Below are positions 43,900 to 54,311 of a stretch of DNA of 64,000 bases, one piece after another; position 1 is the first letter of the stretch; each line of letters starts with the position of its first letter. A program made the translations under genes and the position numbers. This DNA is from Budorcas taxicolor. Taxonomy: Eukaryota > Chordata > Mammalia > Artiodactyla > Bovidae. Location: NCBI RefSeq assembly GCF_023091745.1, contig NC_068920.1, positions 151,681,622-151,745,621 on the forward strand, read 5' to 3'. The notes under the pieces are model-generated. The model searched no databases. It saw only the letters and a program-made list of their open reading frames with translations, and had not been told where the DNA came from.

Positions 43900-44462
43900 T
43901 GATGATTCTGAAACCTTTTACCTCAGATTGGGACTCAAACCCAGCCAAAACCCTGCTTGGGACTTGAACCCACATGGCTGGGACTCAAACCCAGTCAAAA
44001 CTCTCAGGTTTCAGGACCTAATGAAGCTCAGGTTCTTGATGTCTCATCACAGAAAGAATTCAGTGAGAGACAAAGTCATAGGTAAGAAGTGGATTTATTC
44101 AGATATAGAAAGCATCACACTCCAGAGAGTGTGGGCCATTGCAGAGGGCAAACTGGGCCACGAAATTTGGTGTGTTTCATTTTTATAGGCTGGGTAATTT
44201 CATATGCTAATAAGTGAGGGGATTATTCCAACTATTTGGGGGAAGGGGTGAGAGTTCCAGGATTTGGGCCATCGTGCCCACTCCTTGGCCTTTTAACAGT
44301 GCTTTGGAACTGCCATGGCACCTCTGGGTGTGTCATTTCACTTGCTGATTGAGGATTAAGTTATCATCTTTGGTTCCATTTGGTTCTAATCGGTTTATGT
44401 TGTATCCTTGGACTATGTCATTCTCTCAAAAGTTGTGCCCTGACCCTTTCCCTCTTGTTACA
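43900..44462 (-). mobile_element. Solo endogenous-retrovirus LTR, 563 bp
   Basis: TG...CA ends (TGATGATTCTG ... CTTGTTACA) with 5-bp duplication GTTCC at 43,895-43,899 and 44,463-44,467. Body features such as gtggatttattcagatatag contain the complement of an AATAAA signal, giving minus orientation. Three T-arm-like motifs lie near its 3' end (43,930, 43,959, 43,980). The LTR type recurs in bovid genomes as I recall, but I do not name it. No internal retroviral genes. Confidence 0.8.
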
Positions 44463-44467
44463 GTTCC

Positions 44468-45120
44468 TGCAGAGTAAATGGGTGGGAGAATTGAATCATC
44501 AACCCCACATGGCTGCTCAGGAAGGAGGTGTTCCATGACAATCAGCACAATACATCCTTTGCAAAAGCACAAACCGCTCCATTATTGTCTTGGGTGAACT
44601 CACTTGCAATAGTTCATTAGTGGTGAGTATCACAGTAAATATACGAATGATGTTATACTAAGTGCATCATTCCCCATGTTTTCATTGTTGCATCTAAGGA
44701 TGCATTGTTTCAATTGTTCAGTCCATCAAACTGGACAATAAATGAGTTTTTTTTAAGAAAACTATGACAGTAATTCAAGTGGCTCAAATGATAGCTCATC
44801 ATGATCAAAATCAAAAGACCAGGACACAGGAAATAGAACATGTAAAAACATCACTCTGCTATTATACTCAATGCAAAAGGTTTGATTTCAGCAACACATC
44901 ACCAGTCACATTAATTTAATGTTGTTATTGTGGATTTTATTGGTTTTGAGGTTGCGTTTGTATCTACTTAGAAATGTTGTTTTGGTTTTATGGTTGGTTT
45001 ATAGAGTTTGAGCATGACAGCTTCCTGGTTAATTTTAGGTTTATACCTATTTCAGTAACAATAAAATAATTTAAGTCAATACTATGGATCTGGATTTGTT
45101 TGTTTTGGGAAGACCTATCT
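44468..45120. other. AT-rich unique sequence, no gene recognised
   Basis: No named repeat, though much of it has the texture of an old decayed element. No frame of note. Confidence 0.4.
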
Positions 45121-45330
45121 AGTTCTTCCTTGGTGGCTCAGCAGTAATCTGCCTGCAATCTTGGAGACTCGGGTTTGATTCCAGGGTCAGGAAGATCCCT
45201 TGGAGGAGGGCATGGCAACCCACTCCAGTATTCTTCCCTGGAGAATCCCATGAACAGAGGCACCTGGTGGTCTATGGTCCATAGGGTCACAAAGAGTCAG
45301 ACATGACTAAAGCAACTGAGCAAGTATGCA
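45121..45330 (+). mobile_element. Bov-tA SINE
   Basis: agttcttccttggtggctca head, gggtttgattccagggtcag B-box region, body to gtcagacatgactaaagcaa. Moderately diverged. Confidence 0.92.
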
Positions 45331-45624
45331 CAAACATATAGCTCTCAAAATCTAACTGGCAGCTCTACTGACTGAATGGCTGCTCTGTAAAACACCTTCA
45401 AGATTACATACATTAGCTTTGGGTTAAGACTTCTAGGTTTAAGGTCTTAGATGAGTCATTCTTCCTGTCTGAGACTACTTTGTGTCATATGCTGAAAGGG
45501 AATAAGGTGACTAGTTCATGGTAGAGGCAAAATCAAAATGGGATAATGTTGGGGAAAGGGCTTTGGAATCACATGAGTGTGAGGCTGAATATTGACAGAG
45601 GGGAAGGATGAGGCAGATAAGCAC

Positions 45625-45790
45625 AGGTAGCTCTGATGACTTGCCAGGCATTGCTCCAGGTGCCTCTCACATACTTCAGCTCATGTCATCCTCTGTGCAT
45701 GCTAATCCCATCCCCCAATTTTCAGAAAAGAAAGCTGAAGCAGAGGCAAGTTAGGTAACTTTTGTTCCCCACCTCTCTAGGTCTAACCAA
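45625..45790 (-). mobile_element. MIR SINE
   Basis: cttgccaggcattgctccag, tcatgtcatcctctgtgcat, ccccaattttcagaaaagaa agctgaagcagaggcaagtt aggtaac: reverse MIR. A weaker plus-strand MIR-like stretch lies at about 45,400-45,530. Confidence 0.75.
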
Positions 45791-45804
45791 AATGCTCTGC
45801 ATCC

Positions 45805-46130
45805 AGAAGGCCTTCCTCATTCTTTTAACAAATACTTACTGGGACCTCGGTGTCTGTCAGCCCCTGATCTTCAAGCTGAGGATATCAAGGTAAACATGTA
45901 GCATTGTAGCCCTGGGGGATGGCTGCAGCCCAGACATTAAACCAAGAAGATCCACCCAATGAATGATTTGGGGACCTTTGTGATCAGGGCTCTGAGGGAT
46001 AACTACAGGTTGCAGGGGACCCTGAGACCAGAAGAAGGAGGAATTCACCAGGTGAAGACTTAGGGGAGAGCCAAATCTCTCTTTGACCCAAGCAGAGCCA
46101 AAGTCTTTAGGGAGGAGGAGAAAGAGCCAT
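45805..46130 (+). repeat. Ancient unassigned mammalian repeat
   Basis: cattcttttaacaaatactt actgggacctcggtgtctgt, then ggcttcccc-poor, purine-rich sequence ending ggaggaggagaaagagcc. Pattern matches the family at 57,620. Tentative. Confidence 0.4.
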
Positions 46131-46504
46131 GAGTGTGTGCTGGAAAGCTTCAGCATCACAAAGATAGCCATTTTCTGCAAATCAACCTATATGATCAAAA
46201 CAAATCCCAGCAGAGTTTTGCGGAACTTGGCAAGCCGCTCTTAAAACCTGAATGGAGGAGCAAAGGGCCAGGTGTAACCAAGACAGTCTTGACTAAACAG
46301 GGAGGTGAGACATGGGCTGTTGTTCAGCCAGATATCAAGACACACCATGAAACTCTAACAGCATAGGGTTGGTGCCAGGATGGATTACTGGACTAAGGAA
46401 ACGAAATAAGGAGCCTACGAAGAGTTTCCACAAGCATGTGGACACTCAGTGTAGGCCAGAAATGGGGCTACAGATCAGCGGAGGAAGAATAGACTTCAGA
46501 GAGT
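46131..46504. other. Unique sequence, no gene recognised
   Basis: No named repeat or exon identified. Confidence 0.4.
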
Positions 46505-47050
46505 ATTGCTGAACCCAAAAGAATTGGAAACAGGTGGGCAAACAAAACCTTGCACGGGCATGCTCATAGCATCACTATTTATAACAGCAGAAAAGCGGAA
46601 ACAATCCAAGTGTCCTTCAAGTAGTGACTGGATAAAGAAAACCTGGTACATCCATACAGTGGAATATTATTTGGCATAAAAAGGAATGAAATACCAATTC
46701 ATGTTACCATGTGGATGAACCTTGAAAACATGCTAAGTGAAAGAAACCAGACACAAAAGGTCATATATTGTATGACTCAACTTTATGGAAATATCCAAAA
46801 TAGACAAATTCATAGAGACAGAAAGCAGATAAATGGTTACCAGGGGCTGGGGGAGGGAGTTTGGGAGTGACTGCCAAGTGGGTACTTGGTTTCCTCTCGG
46901 GCTGATGAAGAACACTGTGGAAATAGACAGTGCCAAGGGTTCCACAGCACAGTGAATGCATTAAATGGCCTGAACTGTGCACTTCAACACGGCTTACCCA
47001 TTTTGAATGTGAATTTTATGTTATGACCTTTATCACTATTTTAAAAAGTG
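46505..47050 (+). mobile_element. Old LINE-1 (L1M-type) 3' end
   Basis: gcatgctcatagcatcacta, gtgtccttcaagtagtgact, cagtggaatattatttggca, gtggatgaaccttgaaaaca, gacagaaagcagataaatgg ttaccaggggctgggggag, gaactgtgcacttcaacacg, gaattttatgttatgacctt. Good L1M 3' order without a young insertion. Confidence 0.88.
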
Positions 47051-47088
47051 TTTCTGAGCAATCCATATGAAAAGTAAAATTAGATTCC

Positions 47089-47126
47089 TAACACACACAT
47101 GCACACACACATGTGTGTGTGTGCAC
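47089..47126. repeat. AC/TG microsatellite with inverted halves
   Basis: (AC)n with a TGC interruption runs straight into (TG)n, giving a self-complementary block (acacacacatgtgtgtgtgt at its centre) capable of hairpin or cruciform formation. Confidence 0.9.
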
Positions 47127-47154
47127 ATACATGCCACAGATCACATGGGTAACT

Positions 47155-47400
47155 GACCTAAAGGAAAGAGAAACTAAAACCTTCAGAGGAAAATATCATT
47201 ATTACTCCAGAATAGGTAAGTGTTTATTTAAACACACACACACAGAGCACTGACCTTAAAGAAAAATATAAATAAATTTGACTACATCAAAATACAAATA
47301 CAACACATACTGGAAAGATGCCACATGAATTAATGGGCAAACTGCAAAATGTTTGCAAGGTAGAAAACAAAAAAGGATTGATATCTTGAGTCTGCAGGAA
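47155..47400 (+). mobile_element. LINE-1 ORF2 C-terminal fragment
   Basis: aaaccttcagaggaaaatat, gcactgaccttaaagaaaaa tataaataaatttgactaca tcaaaatac, catgaattaatgggcaaact gcaaaatgtttgcaag. Order matches the end of L1 ORF2, upstream of the L1 region found at 46,505-47,050, so it is a separate fragment. An AC repeat at 47,235-47,246 interrupts it. Confidence 0.7.
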
Positions 47401-47784
47401 CGCCTGCAAATAAACAGAAAAAAAAAACACATCTTCTTCTTCTATTTTTACACCTGGCTAAGGACCTGAGTGAAATGTCACTGGGTCAGAGTTCACAGGT
47501 GTCCCCTTCATAGCACTTATCATAACTGTAGGACAAAACTTTCTGTGTAGCTACAAGCCCCATCAGTCCATTTCAGTTGATGGGAAATTGTCTGTTCAAG
47601 GCTTTTGTGGGAAAGAGCTTATCAGCAGGGGCATGCTGGGAGTGAGCGGGAGGGGGCAGGGGGAAGACCAGGGTCTGCAGAGTTTGATGAGCCAGACCCA
47701 CAGACATCCCGGCTCAAAGAAATGCGAAACTTTCCCGGAACCAGAGACACACAGGGCCCTGGAGCCCCAGGAGATGGCCAGCCG
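47401..47784. other. Unique sequence with possible L2 remnant
   Basis: 47,440-47,560 (gtccccttcatagcacttat cataactgtaggac) may be an L2 3' remnant. Frames at 47,588-47,857 and 47,605-47,805 have no domain. Confidence 0.35.
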
Positions 47785-47890
47785 TGCCCTTCAATTTACA
47801 GATGAGGAAATGAGTTTCGGACTACGGGGGAGTGACTTCCTCAAAATTACCTACTAGAACTTTTCAGAGCTGGGTTTCATTCTTTCTTCT
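47785..47890 (-). mobile_element. MIR SINE (partial)
   Basis: cttcaatttacagatgagga aatgagtttcggac, gtgacttcctcaaaattacc: reverse MIR core. Confidence 0.65.
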
Positions 47891-47959
47891 CTCACGTGTT
47901 CCTCAGGCCCCAGAAAGGAGGGGAAACTCTCAGGGCCAAAAGGGGAAAGTGTTCAACAG

Positions 47960-48190
47960 CACCTTCCAGAAATAGTCAAGTTAGGAGAAGCAGGTGAGGC
48001 TGAGTACTGAGGCCTGGAGGAAGTGTGGGTGCAGAAGGGCAGCTGGGGGGATGAGAACAGGAAGGAGAGGAGCTCACGCAAAGGACAGAGGCTAGGACAG
48101 GCAAGGTCCTGTCCACCGGCCCGAGGCTAAGGGGCCATGGCGGAGACCAAGAATTTGCCTTTTATCCTGTCCACAGAAGGGAGCCTCTGG
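47960..48190 (+). repeat. Ancient unassigned mammalian repeat
   Basis: gcctggaggaagtgtgggtg, ggagaggagctcacgcaaag gacagaggc, ggccatggcggagaccaaga atttgccttttatcctgtcc. Same recurring family as 22,140 and 35,560. Confidence 0.45.
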
Positions 48191-48285
48191 AGTGATCGTC
48201 CCTGGGGACCGAGAAAGGCAGGACGGAGTTTGCCTTGGAGGGATTAGTCCCACCCCTGCTATCACTGTCACTAAAAAGTAAAGTC

Positions 48286-48364
48286 ACACGGGAAGGAAGG
48301 AGGGAGGAGTCAAAAAGGAAGGAGGGCAGGAAAGAAAGAAGGAAGGAAGGGAGGGAAGGAGGAA
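48286..48364. repeat. GGAA/GAAA purine tract
   Basis: About 80 bp of imperfect GGAA, GAAA and GGGA units, all-purine on the plus strand except one short interruption (gtc near 48,309). Potential triplex-forming tract. Confidence 0.9.
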
Positions 48365-48420
48365 TTAAGGGAAACAGAACTTGCCACCCGACCCCACCCC
48401 CACTCCAGCCTCCCCACCCC

Positions 48421-48537
48421 CAGCGTCCAGTGGTTAAATCTCTATGCTCCCAGTACAGGGGGCAGGAGTTTGATCCCTGGGTCGGGAAGCTAAGATCCCA
48501 TATGCCGCGTGGCATGGCCAATAAAATAAAATAAAAT
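48421..48537 (+). mobile_element. CHR-type SINE
   Basis: cagcgtccagtggttaaatc, gagtttgatccctgggtcgg B-box region, ggcatggccaataaaataaa tail. The first few bases are missing. Confidence 0.85.
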
Positions 48538-48599
48538 GGTGGAGCATTTATGTGAACAAAGTTCTCTTCTTATCAAACAAAACAATTAAAAAAATACAC

Positions 48600-49166
48600 C
48601 ACCCCAAAAATACGTCACTTTGGCATAAAGACTATTTGGATCTGAAGGTAATTGGGAAGCAGCAGACACAGGAAAAACTCTCTGCTACCACTTCCCCCCC
48701 TTACCTTTCTGCCTAAAAGCAGGGCATAAATTTCCCTTCATAATGGTGACATAAATTCTCCTTGTGAAGATCCACCTCCCCCACCTCCAACCCCCACGCA
48801 TACCAGGAGAAGGACAGCAACCTTTATCACCAGCGATCAGGTGAGTCTGCATAAACGAAACAACCTGACTCAAATAACACTTATCTTCCATTAGCTTCCT
48901 CCAGATATATACCTTCCCACAATTTACCACCCCTAGTAGCCCCAACTCCTTTACTTTGTCTAGTCACTTCTCCACCATTTATTATCCTTTGATAAAATGA
49001 TGGATAAGACCTCAGGTCTAATCCCTTCTTTGGGTTTTCACTTTTATTTTTCCTGTGAAGCCCCCTCATATATAAAAATATTAGCATCAATAAAGGAACA
49101 CATGCCTTTTTCTCCAGTTAATCCGTCTTTGTCAGTTTCATTTGCAGGCTGCATTAACAGAAAGGA
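48600..49166 (+). mobile_element. Candidate ancient LTR
   Basis: The 3' part looks like a retroviral LTR end: tatataaaaatattagcatc, caataaaggaacacatgcct (AATAAA signal), ttctccagttaatccgtctt tgtcag, and a possible CA terminus at gcattaaca (49,166). The left boundary and family are not determined. Confidence 0.4.
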
Positions 49167-49904
49167 AGAGGGTAAAGGAACAGTGCCTTCCTCCCCTACC
49201 GAGGCAAGGAAGTGGGGAGAGGGAGGGAGAGAAGGAAGGAAGAAAAGGCTTTCTGACTTGAGACTGGCATCAGATAATTGCTTTCCTTCCAGTTGGACAA
49301 TAAATAAGATGGGAGGAATTGACAAGCCCAGGAGACCAGAGGCTGACTTGGCTCCTTAAAGGCCCATCAGCTTCTCCATCCTTTATTGAACCAGGGAAAT
49401 GCTATTAAAATCATCATCTCCAGGCAAGGATATATCCTTTTTACTTGGTTTGGCACTTGGAAGTCATTTGTTTTCTAATGATGTTTTCTAATGATGTTAA
49501 ATTCCACCTCTGGCATTTACATATATCTAATTTCAAAAGGCAGAAACAGGGAGAAGGCCAAGTTTTTTAAGGCTCTTGGGTTCTTTTTTGAAAACTGTCA
49601 GTGCTTCCAGGGCCAAAGAATTCTACCAGTTGAAATAAAATTTTATTTTCGCAACCAAAACTAATAAAGCTACATTCCACCGTGTTAAAAGTGTGTTCCT
49701 CTCAACTTTCAAAAAAGCTCAAAGAAATAATCCACTTAAACCCTTGTATATTTCAGGATTGTTATTCCCTGAGAATATCTTCTCTATTTTTCAAATTAAG
49801 CACATAAATAAAATAAAAATGCAACTTAAAAACGCTAATGTCCTGGGTCTTCTTAAGAGTTTGAATGAATGTTATGTTCTGGGCATTAGAAAAAAAAATG
49901 TGTA
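49167..49904. other. Unique AT-rich sequence, no gene recognised
   Basis: 49,195-49,245 is a GGAA/GAGG purine stretch. 49,380-49,900 is AT-rich with no named repeat and could be non-coding conserved DNA or decayed repeat. Confidence 0.4.
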
Positions 49905-50160
49905 ATAGAACCAGCCTGGGATCAGCTCTGGTTCAGTTTTTGTTCCTGAAATTCCACAAGCCAGGTGACCTTGAGGGGAAAAAGAATCACTTAAATTTTC
50001 TGTCCTATACTTATCTATTCTTCTATAGATAGCTATCTATAAAATGGAGATAATTATCTCTGCCTCCCAGGGGTATGTTAGAATAAAAAGTGACATATGT
50101 TCACATAAAAGAGGTTCTAAATATAGTAAGGCACCGAATAAATGTGAGCTCCTATGGTCA
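49905..50160 (+). mobile_element. MIR SINE, nearly complete
   Basis: ggttcagtttttgttcctga, gccaggtgaccttgagggga, ctataaaatggagataatta tctctgcctcc, and aggcaccgaataaatgtgag. A short ATAGATAGCTATCTATA palindrome at 50,023-50,042 sits in the linker. Confidence 0.8.
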
Positions 50161-50224
50161 ATTATATAAAGTTATTCTTCGAATTTTTGAGTCACTAAAC
50201 CCAGTGGGCATGAGGTCCCCCCCA

Positions 50225-50445
50225 CTAAGTCATGCTGATTCCCTCTGCTCCCCTCCTCACCCTGCAGATCTCAGCTCAGGCACAACCTGGCTCCCTGGTC
50301 ACCACTCTTCCTGGGCCCCCGAAGGCTCCAGCCACCGTCTCCTCTGTGCTGTCCCTCAAACAGGTCACGTACAATCCACACCTGGGCATTTGTACCTGCT
50401 GTTCCGTCTGCCTCAGATGTTCCCTGACCCAGTGCTTATTGTAAG
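50225..50445 (+). mobile_element. L2-like fragment (tentative)
   Basis: gatctcagctcaggcacaac ctggctccctggtcacc and gggcatttgtacctgctgtt ccgtctgcctcagatgttcc resemble two L2 3' segments in altered order. Confidence 0.4.
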
Positions 50446-50456
50446 CACATACTTCC

Positions 50457-50822
50457 TCACTTGCTCAGTCGTGTCTGACTCTTTGCGACCCCATGGACTA
50501 CAGCATGCCAGGCTTCCCTGTCCTTCACTATCTCCCAGAGTTTGCTCAAACTCTTGTCCATTGAGTCGGTGATGCCATCCAGCCATCTCATCCTCTGTCT
50601 TCCCCTTCTCCTCTCACCTTCAATCTTTCCCAGCATCGGGATCTTTTCCAATGAGTCAGTTCTTCGCATCAGATAGCCAAAGGATTGGAGCTTCTGCTTC
50701 AGCATCAGTCTTTCCAATGAATATTTAGGATTGATTTCCTTTAAGATGGACTGGTTGGATCTCCTTGCAGTCCAAGGGACTCTCAAGAGTCTTCTCCAAC
50801 ACCACAATTCAAAAGCATCAAT
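50457..50822 (-). mobile_element. BovB 3' fragment
   Basis: Reverse BovB: acttgctcagtcgtgtctga, agtttgctcaaactcttgtc, agcatcgggatcttttccaa, gactggttggatctccttgc, ending at caattcaaaagcatcaa. The open minus frame (50,457-50,927) is the end of BovB ORF2 read into flanking DNA. Confidence 0.94.
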
Positions 50823-51560
50823 GTATGTAGTTTTTAGATTTTTTAAAATTAAAAACCCTTCTTTAGATAAGAAAGTTGATTCAGATCTGTCTCCATCGGT
50901 CCTGGCTTCTGACCTGTGGGCTATCAAGCCAGGCGCTGGGAGCCTGGTCTGTTTCTCTGCTTTGCAGCACTGTCAGGAGGCGCCTGCCCTGCTCCGTGCC
51001 TGGCTCTGGCTGCCGCATCAGGCAGCTTCATGCTTCACCTTCATGCCCCCAGGCTCACTGGCCGGGAGGCGCCTACATGAAAAGTCCACTCCACCCTATT
51101 TTTAGAGGCAGGAGTCACAGCCGGGAGGACTCCAAGTTACCAGTGGCTGCCCCAGTAAAGAGAGAAGGTCCTGAATTCTAAAAAAAAAACCTGGGTGGCC
51201 ATCTTGGCTTGACCATTACTAGCTGGGATCTTTGATCAGGAGGAGGCAGCCCTTCCCAGGATCAGTCTCCATATCTGGGTAAGCAGGAAGCCTCCTCCCA
51301 GGAGCCAATGAGATGAGGTATGTGAGGCACCTGTCCCTGTATGACAGCTGCGATGGTTATCAGGACACAGGAATGAACCTCAGATGGTGGAATGTCAGAA
51401 ATTGAAAGCAACTGGGAATAAACAGGGGCAGGGGGATGGGCATCTTGGGTCATCTCAAATCATTGCCATAGGCAAAACCAAGCTACCCAAGTGTCCAGTC
51501 CTGTGTCTCTTTTTGTACAGAAAGCAGAAGGTGGGGTGAGGAGGAGATGACCTCCATTTT
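50823..51560. other. Unique sequence, no gene recognised
   Basis: No named repeat or exon apart from a nine-A run at 51,181-51,189. Confidence 0.45.
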
Positions 51561-51677
51561 CTGTTTTTTTGGCCATGCCACATGACATGTGGGATCCTAG
51601 TTCCCCAACCAGAAATCAAACCCGTGCCCCTGCAGTGGAAGCATGGAGTGTTAACCCTGGACTTCCTGGGAAGCCCC
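51561..51677 (-). mobile_element. CHR-type SINE
   Basis: Reverse: tgttttttggccatgccaca, ttccccaaccagaaatcaaa (B-box complement), gacttcctgggaagcccc end. Short form. Confidence 0.88.
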
Positions 51678-51844
51678 TCATTTTTAATACTTACTATGGC
51701 AGCGGGTCTCTCCCCACACTGTACACAGCATGTGCTGGGGTCCTGGACACAGCTGACCACGGGTCATTTCTAGAGGCTGTCAATACTCAAAGACAGCCTG
51801 CGGTTGACTGTAACTGTGACTTTTTCTCTCTGTATTGAGACTCT

Positions 51845-51995
51845 CCATTTCAGAGAGCCCTGGCTTGGTTGAGCGTCAGCATTGGAGCTCTCCCCAAAGG
51901 AGACTATTGCTGTGTGACCTGGGGAGGGCCCCTCCCCTGGGCTCCAGATGCCCTATCTGTACAGTGACCCCAGAGAGTGGATGGGTCTCCCCAGG
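51845..51995 (+). mobile_element. MIR SINE
   Basis: gctgtgtgacctggggaggg, ggctccagatgccctatctg tacagtgacc. MIR core only. Confidence 0.65.
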
Positions 51996-52049
51996 CTCTC
52001 TTTGCTCTGGCATCCTGCCTGTGCAGCATTTGAGTCAAGACACCTCTTC

Positions 52050-52190
52050 TCTGAGCTTACCAGGCATCGTTACTGTGTGACCTTGAGCAAGTGATGTCAC
52101 CTTTCTGTGCCTTAGCTGCCTCATGGACAAAGTGAAAATAATAATTTACTTAAGAGTGTAGAACAGAGCCTGGCATGAGTAGGTACTGTG
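52050..52190 (+). mobile_element. MIR SINE
   Basis: actgtgtgaccttgagcaag tgatgtcacctttctgtgcc, ctcatggacaaagtgaaaat aataat, acagagcctggcatgagtag. Followed directly by an ATC-rich tract. Confidence 0.8.
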
Positions 52191-52204
52191 TGTGAGTCAA
52201 TACC

Positions 52205-52332
52205 CTCATCACTACCAGTAATTCCATCATAATCATCACCCATCACCGTCATCACCATCACCATCATTATCAATACCATCATTATCACAACCTTCATCAT
52301 CATTGCCACCACCACCATCATCTTTATCATCC
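52205..52332. repeat. Imperfect (ATC)n trinucleotide tract
   Basis: About 128 bp of CAT/ATC units with interruptions, best run gtcatcaccatcaccatcat (about 52,249-52,268). Likely an expansion in the MIR 3' tail. Confidence 0.92.
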
Positions 52333-52684
52333 AGCCATTAGACTGTGAGTTGGTGTGGCTGGTGTGAGGAAAATTGCTCAGAACAGGATACAGAGACCTG
52401 GGTACAAGTCTGTGCTTAAGCAAGTTTCTATCTCTTCCCTAGCCTCAAGACTTTCTTCCTAAGGAGAGGGAATTGGGTCTGATAGTTAGGGTAAAGGGTG
52501 CAGCCCGTGGCCAAAGACTAGATCCTTTCCTTGTCCCTCTAGCTTTAAAACCAAATTCTTCAAGTTCTGGGTTCCAGGACAGATTTTAATCTTCCTTCCC
52601 ACTCAGCACCCGCCTCCTCTGAGATCATCAGCATCTGGCCCTACCCTCAGCTAAAGGCAGTCAGGTTGATCTGAGCAAAAGAAA
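52333..52684. other. Unique sequence, no gene recognised
   Basis: A faint MIR-like stretch at 52,375-52,470 (cctgggtacaagtctgtgct); otherwise nothing identifiable. Confidence 0.4.
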
Positions 52685-53440
52685 AAGGGTGGATTGTGTC
52701 CATAAACAGAGGAATGGATAAATAAGATGTAAATATATAAAATGGAATCTCGTGTAGCCATAAAAGAGAATGAAATAATTCTATTTGCAGTAACATGGAT
52801 AGACCTAGAGATGGTCAAGGCTTCCCGGGTGGCTCAGATGGTAAAGAGTCTGCCCGCAATGTGGGAGACCTGGGTTCAATCCCTGAGTCGGGAAGATCCC
52901 CTGGAGAAGGAAATGACAATCCGCTCCAGTGTTCTTGCCTGGAAAATGCCATGGATGGAGGAGTCCGGCGGGCTACAGTCCATGGGGTTGCAAAGAGTCG
53001 GACACGACTGAGTGACTAACACTTTCTTTCAGAGATGATCAAACTAAGTGAAGTAAGTCAGACACAGAAAGCCCAATATTATATCATATTACTTAGATGT
53101 GGGGTCTAAAACACTACACTCATGAATTCATTTACAAAAGAGAAACAGACATACAGACACAGAAAACAAGTTTATGGTTGCCAAAGAGGAAAGAGGGTGG
53201 GAAGGGAAGAATCAGGAGCACAGGGTTAACAGATACATACTGCTATATATAGAATAGATAAGCCATCAGGATTTACTGTAGAGCACAGGGAACTATACTG
53301 TTCGTTATCTTGCAATAACCATTGTATAATGGACAGGAATCTGAAAATATATGGATATATAACTGAGTCACCTTGCTGTACACATGAAACGAGCAGAATA
53401 TTGTAAATTAACTGTCCTTCAATTTAAAACAGAGAGAAAG
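52685..53440 (+). mobile_element. LINE-1 3' end (artiodactyl) split by a Bov-tA
   Basis: gaggaatggataaataagat, gcagtaacatggatagacct before the SINE; aagtgaagtaagtcagacac, gttgccaaagaggaaagagg, gagcacagggaactatactg, ttgctgtacacatgaaacga after it, with an A-rich tail. ORF2 C-terminus and 3' UTR only. Confidence 0.92.
52819..53030 (+). mobile_element. Bov-tA SINE nested in L1
   Basis: gcttcccgggtggctcagat head, gggttcaatccctgagtcgg B-box region, intact body. Flanking AGAGATGGTCAA (52,807-52,818) and AGAGATGATCAA (53,031-53,042) differ at one base. Among the least diverged SINEs here. Confidence 0.95.
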
Positions 53441-53573
53441 AAAGAAAAAGCACTGGAGCAACACAAGGGAAGAAAGAAATCCAGGCCCACAAGATTTTCA
53501 TGTTGCATTTCTTACAACTGTAACAGGGTTGTAGCCACCCATCTCCTGCAAAAAATAAGAGATGGACTTTGGG

Positions 53574-53800
53574 AAGGGGACTTCCCAGGTGGCATTAGTG
53601 GTAAAGAATCTGCCTGCCAATGCAGGAGACTCGGGAGACTCGGCTTCGATCCTTGGGCAGGGAAGAGCCCTTGGAGGAGGAAATGGCACCCCACTCCAGT
53701 ATTCTTGCCTAGGGAATCCCTTGAACAGGGGAGACTGGTGGGCTCCAGTCCATGAGGTCACAAAGAGTTGGATGTGTCTGAGCGACTGAGCTTACACACA
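53574..53800 (+). mobile_element. Bov-tA SINE
   Basis: ggacttcccaggtggcatta head with a small internal duplication (actcgggagactcgg), ttcgatccttgggcagggaa, body to gcgactgagcttacacaca. Duplication GACTTTGGGA at 53,564-53,573 and 53,801-53,810. Confidence 0.94.
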
Positions 53801-53810
53801 GACTTTGGGA

Positions 53811-53905
53811 GAAGAGGGAAGGAGGGGAGAGATGAAGGGGGAGAAGAGCAGGAGTGGGAAAAAGGATGGGGGAGGGGGAGGCGGGGAGAGAACACCGAGG
53901 CAAGA
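53811..53905. repeat. Purine-rich tract (GA/GGGA)
   Basis: About 95 bp nearly all purine on the plus strand (gaagagggaaggaggggaga ... ggagggggaggcggggag). Low complexity, potential triplex or G-rich structure. Confidence 0.85.
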
Positions 53906-54003
53906 TGTTTCAAGAAACTACACCGCTTGGCATTTTCACTCTCTGAGAAATCAGACTGTGTGTGGTCAGTTATATCTCAGTAAAGCTGGGGGGAGGGAAA
54001 TGG

Positions 54004-54236
54004 TTGTGTGTATTTGTTATCTATGGCATGTACATGTGTGTGTCTGTCTTTGTGTGTGTGTGTGTGTGTGTGTGTGGAGATACGTGAACGTGTATCCGTG
54101 TGTCCATGTACCTGCATGTCTAGACAAATCGGTGTGTGTGCGTGTGTGTGTGTGTGTACTTGAGTATGTGTGTGTGTGTGTAGATACTTGAACGTGTATC
54201 CGTGTGTCCACATACCTGCATGTCTAGACGAATCAG

Positions 54237-54276
<40 letters not shown>

Positions 54277-54291
54277 CATGCGCGCGCTCAG
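54004..54291. repeat. Compound TG microsatellite with duplicated cassette
   Basis: Several (TG)n runs, the longest at about 54,240-54,270, separated by two near-identical non-TG cassettes (54,077-54,132 and 54,181-54,236; both contain gtgaacgtgtatccgtg or ttgaacgtgtatccgtg). Ends in gcgcgcgcatgcgcgcgctc, alternating purine-pyrimidine with Z-DNA potential. Confidence 0.93.
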
Positions 54292-54311
54292 TAGTTTAGC
54301 CATGTGGGTGG

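Noticed and set aside
43925..44000. tRNA gene
   Set aside because: Only T-arm-like motifs are seen; no acceptor stem, anticodon arm or A-box with proper spacing.
52205..52332. Coding trinucleotide repeat
   Set aside because: The ATC tract follows a MIR tail and has stops in the flanking frames; not part of an exon.
54004..54303. Histidine/threonine- and cysteine/valine-repeat frames in the TG tract
   Set aside because: Translation of a dinucleotide microsatellite; no gene.
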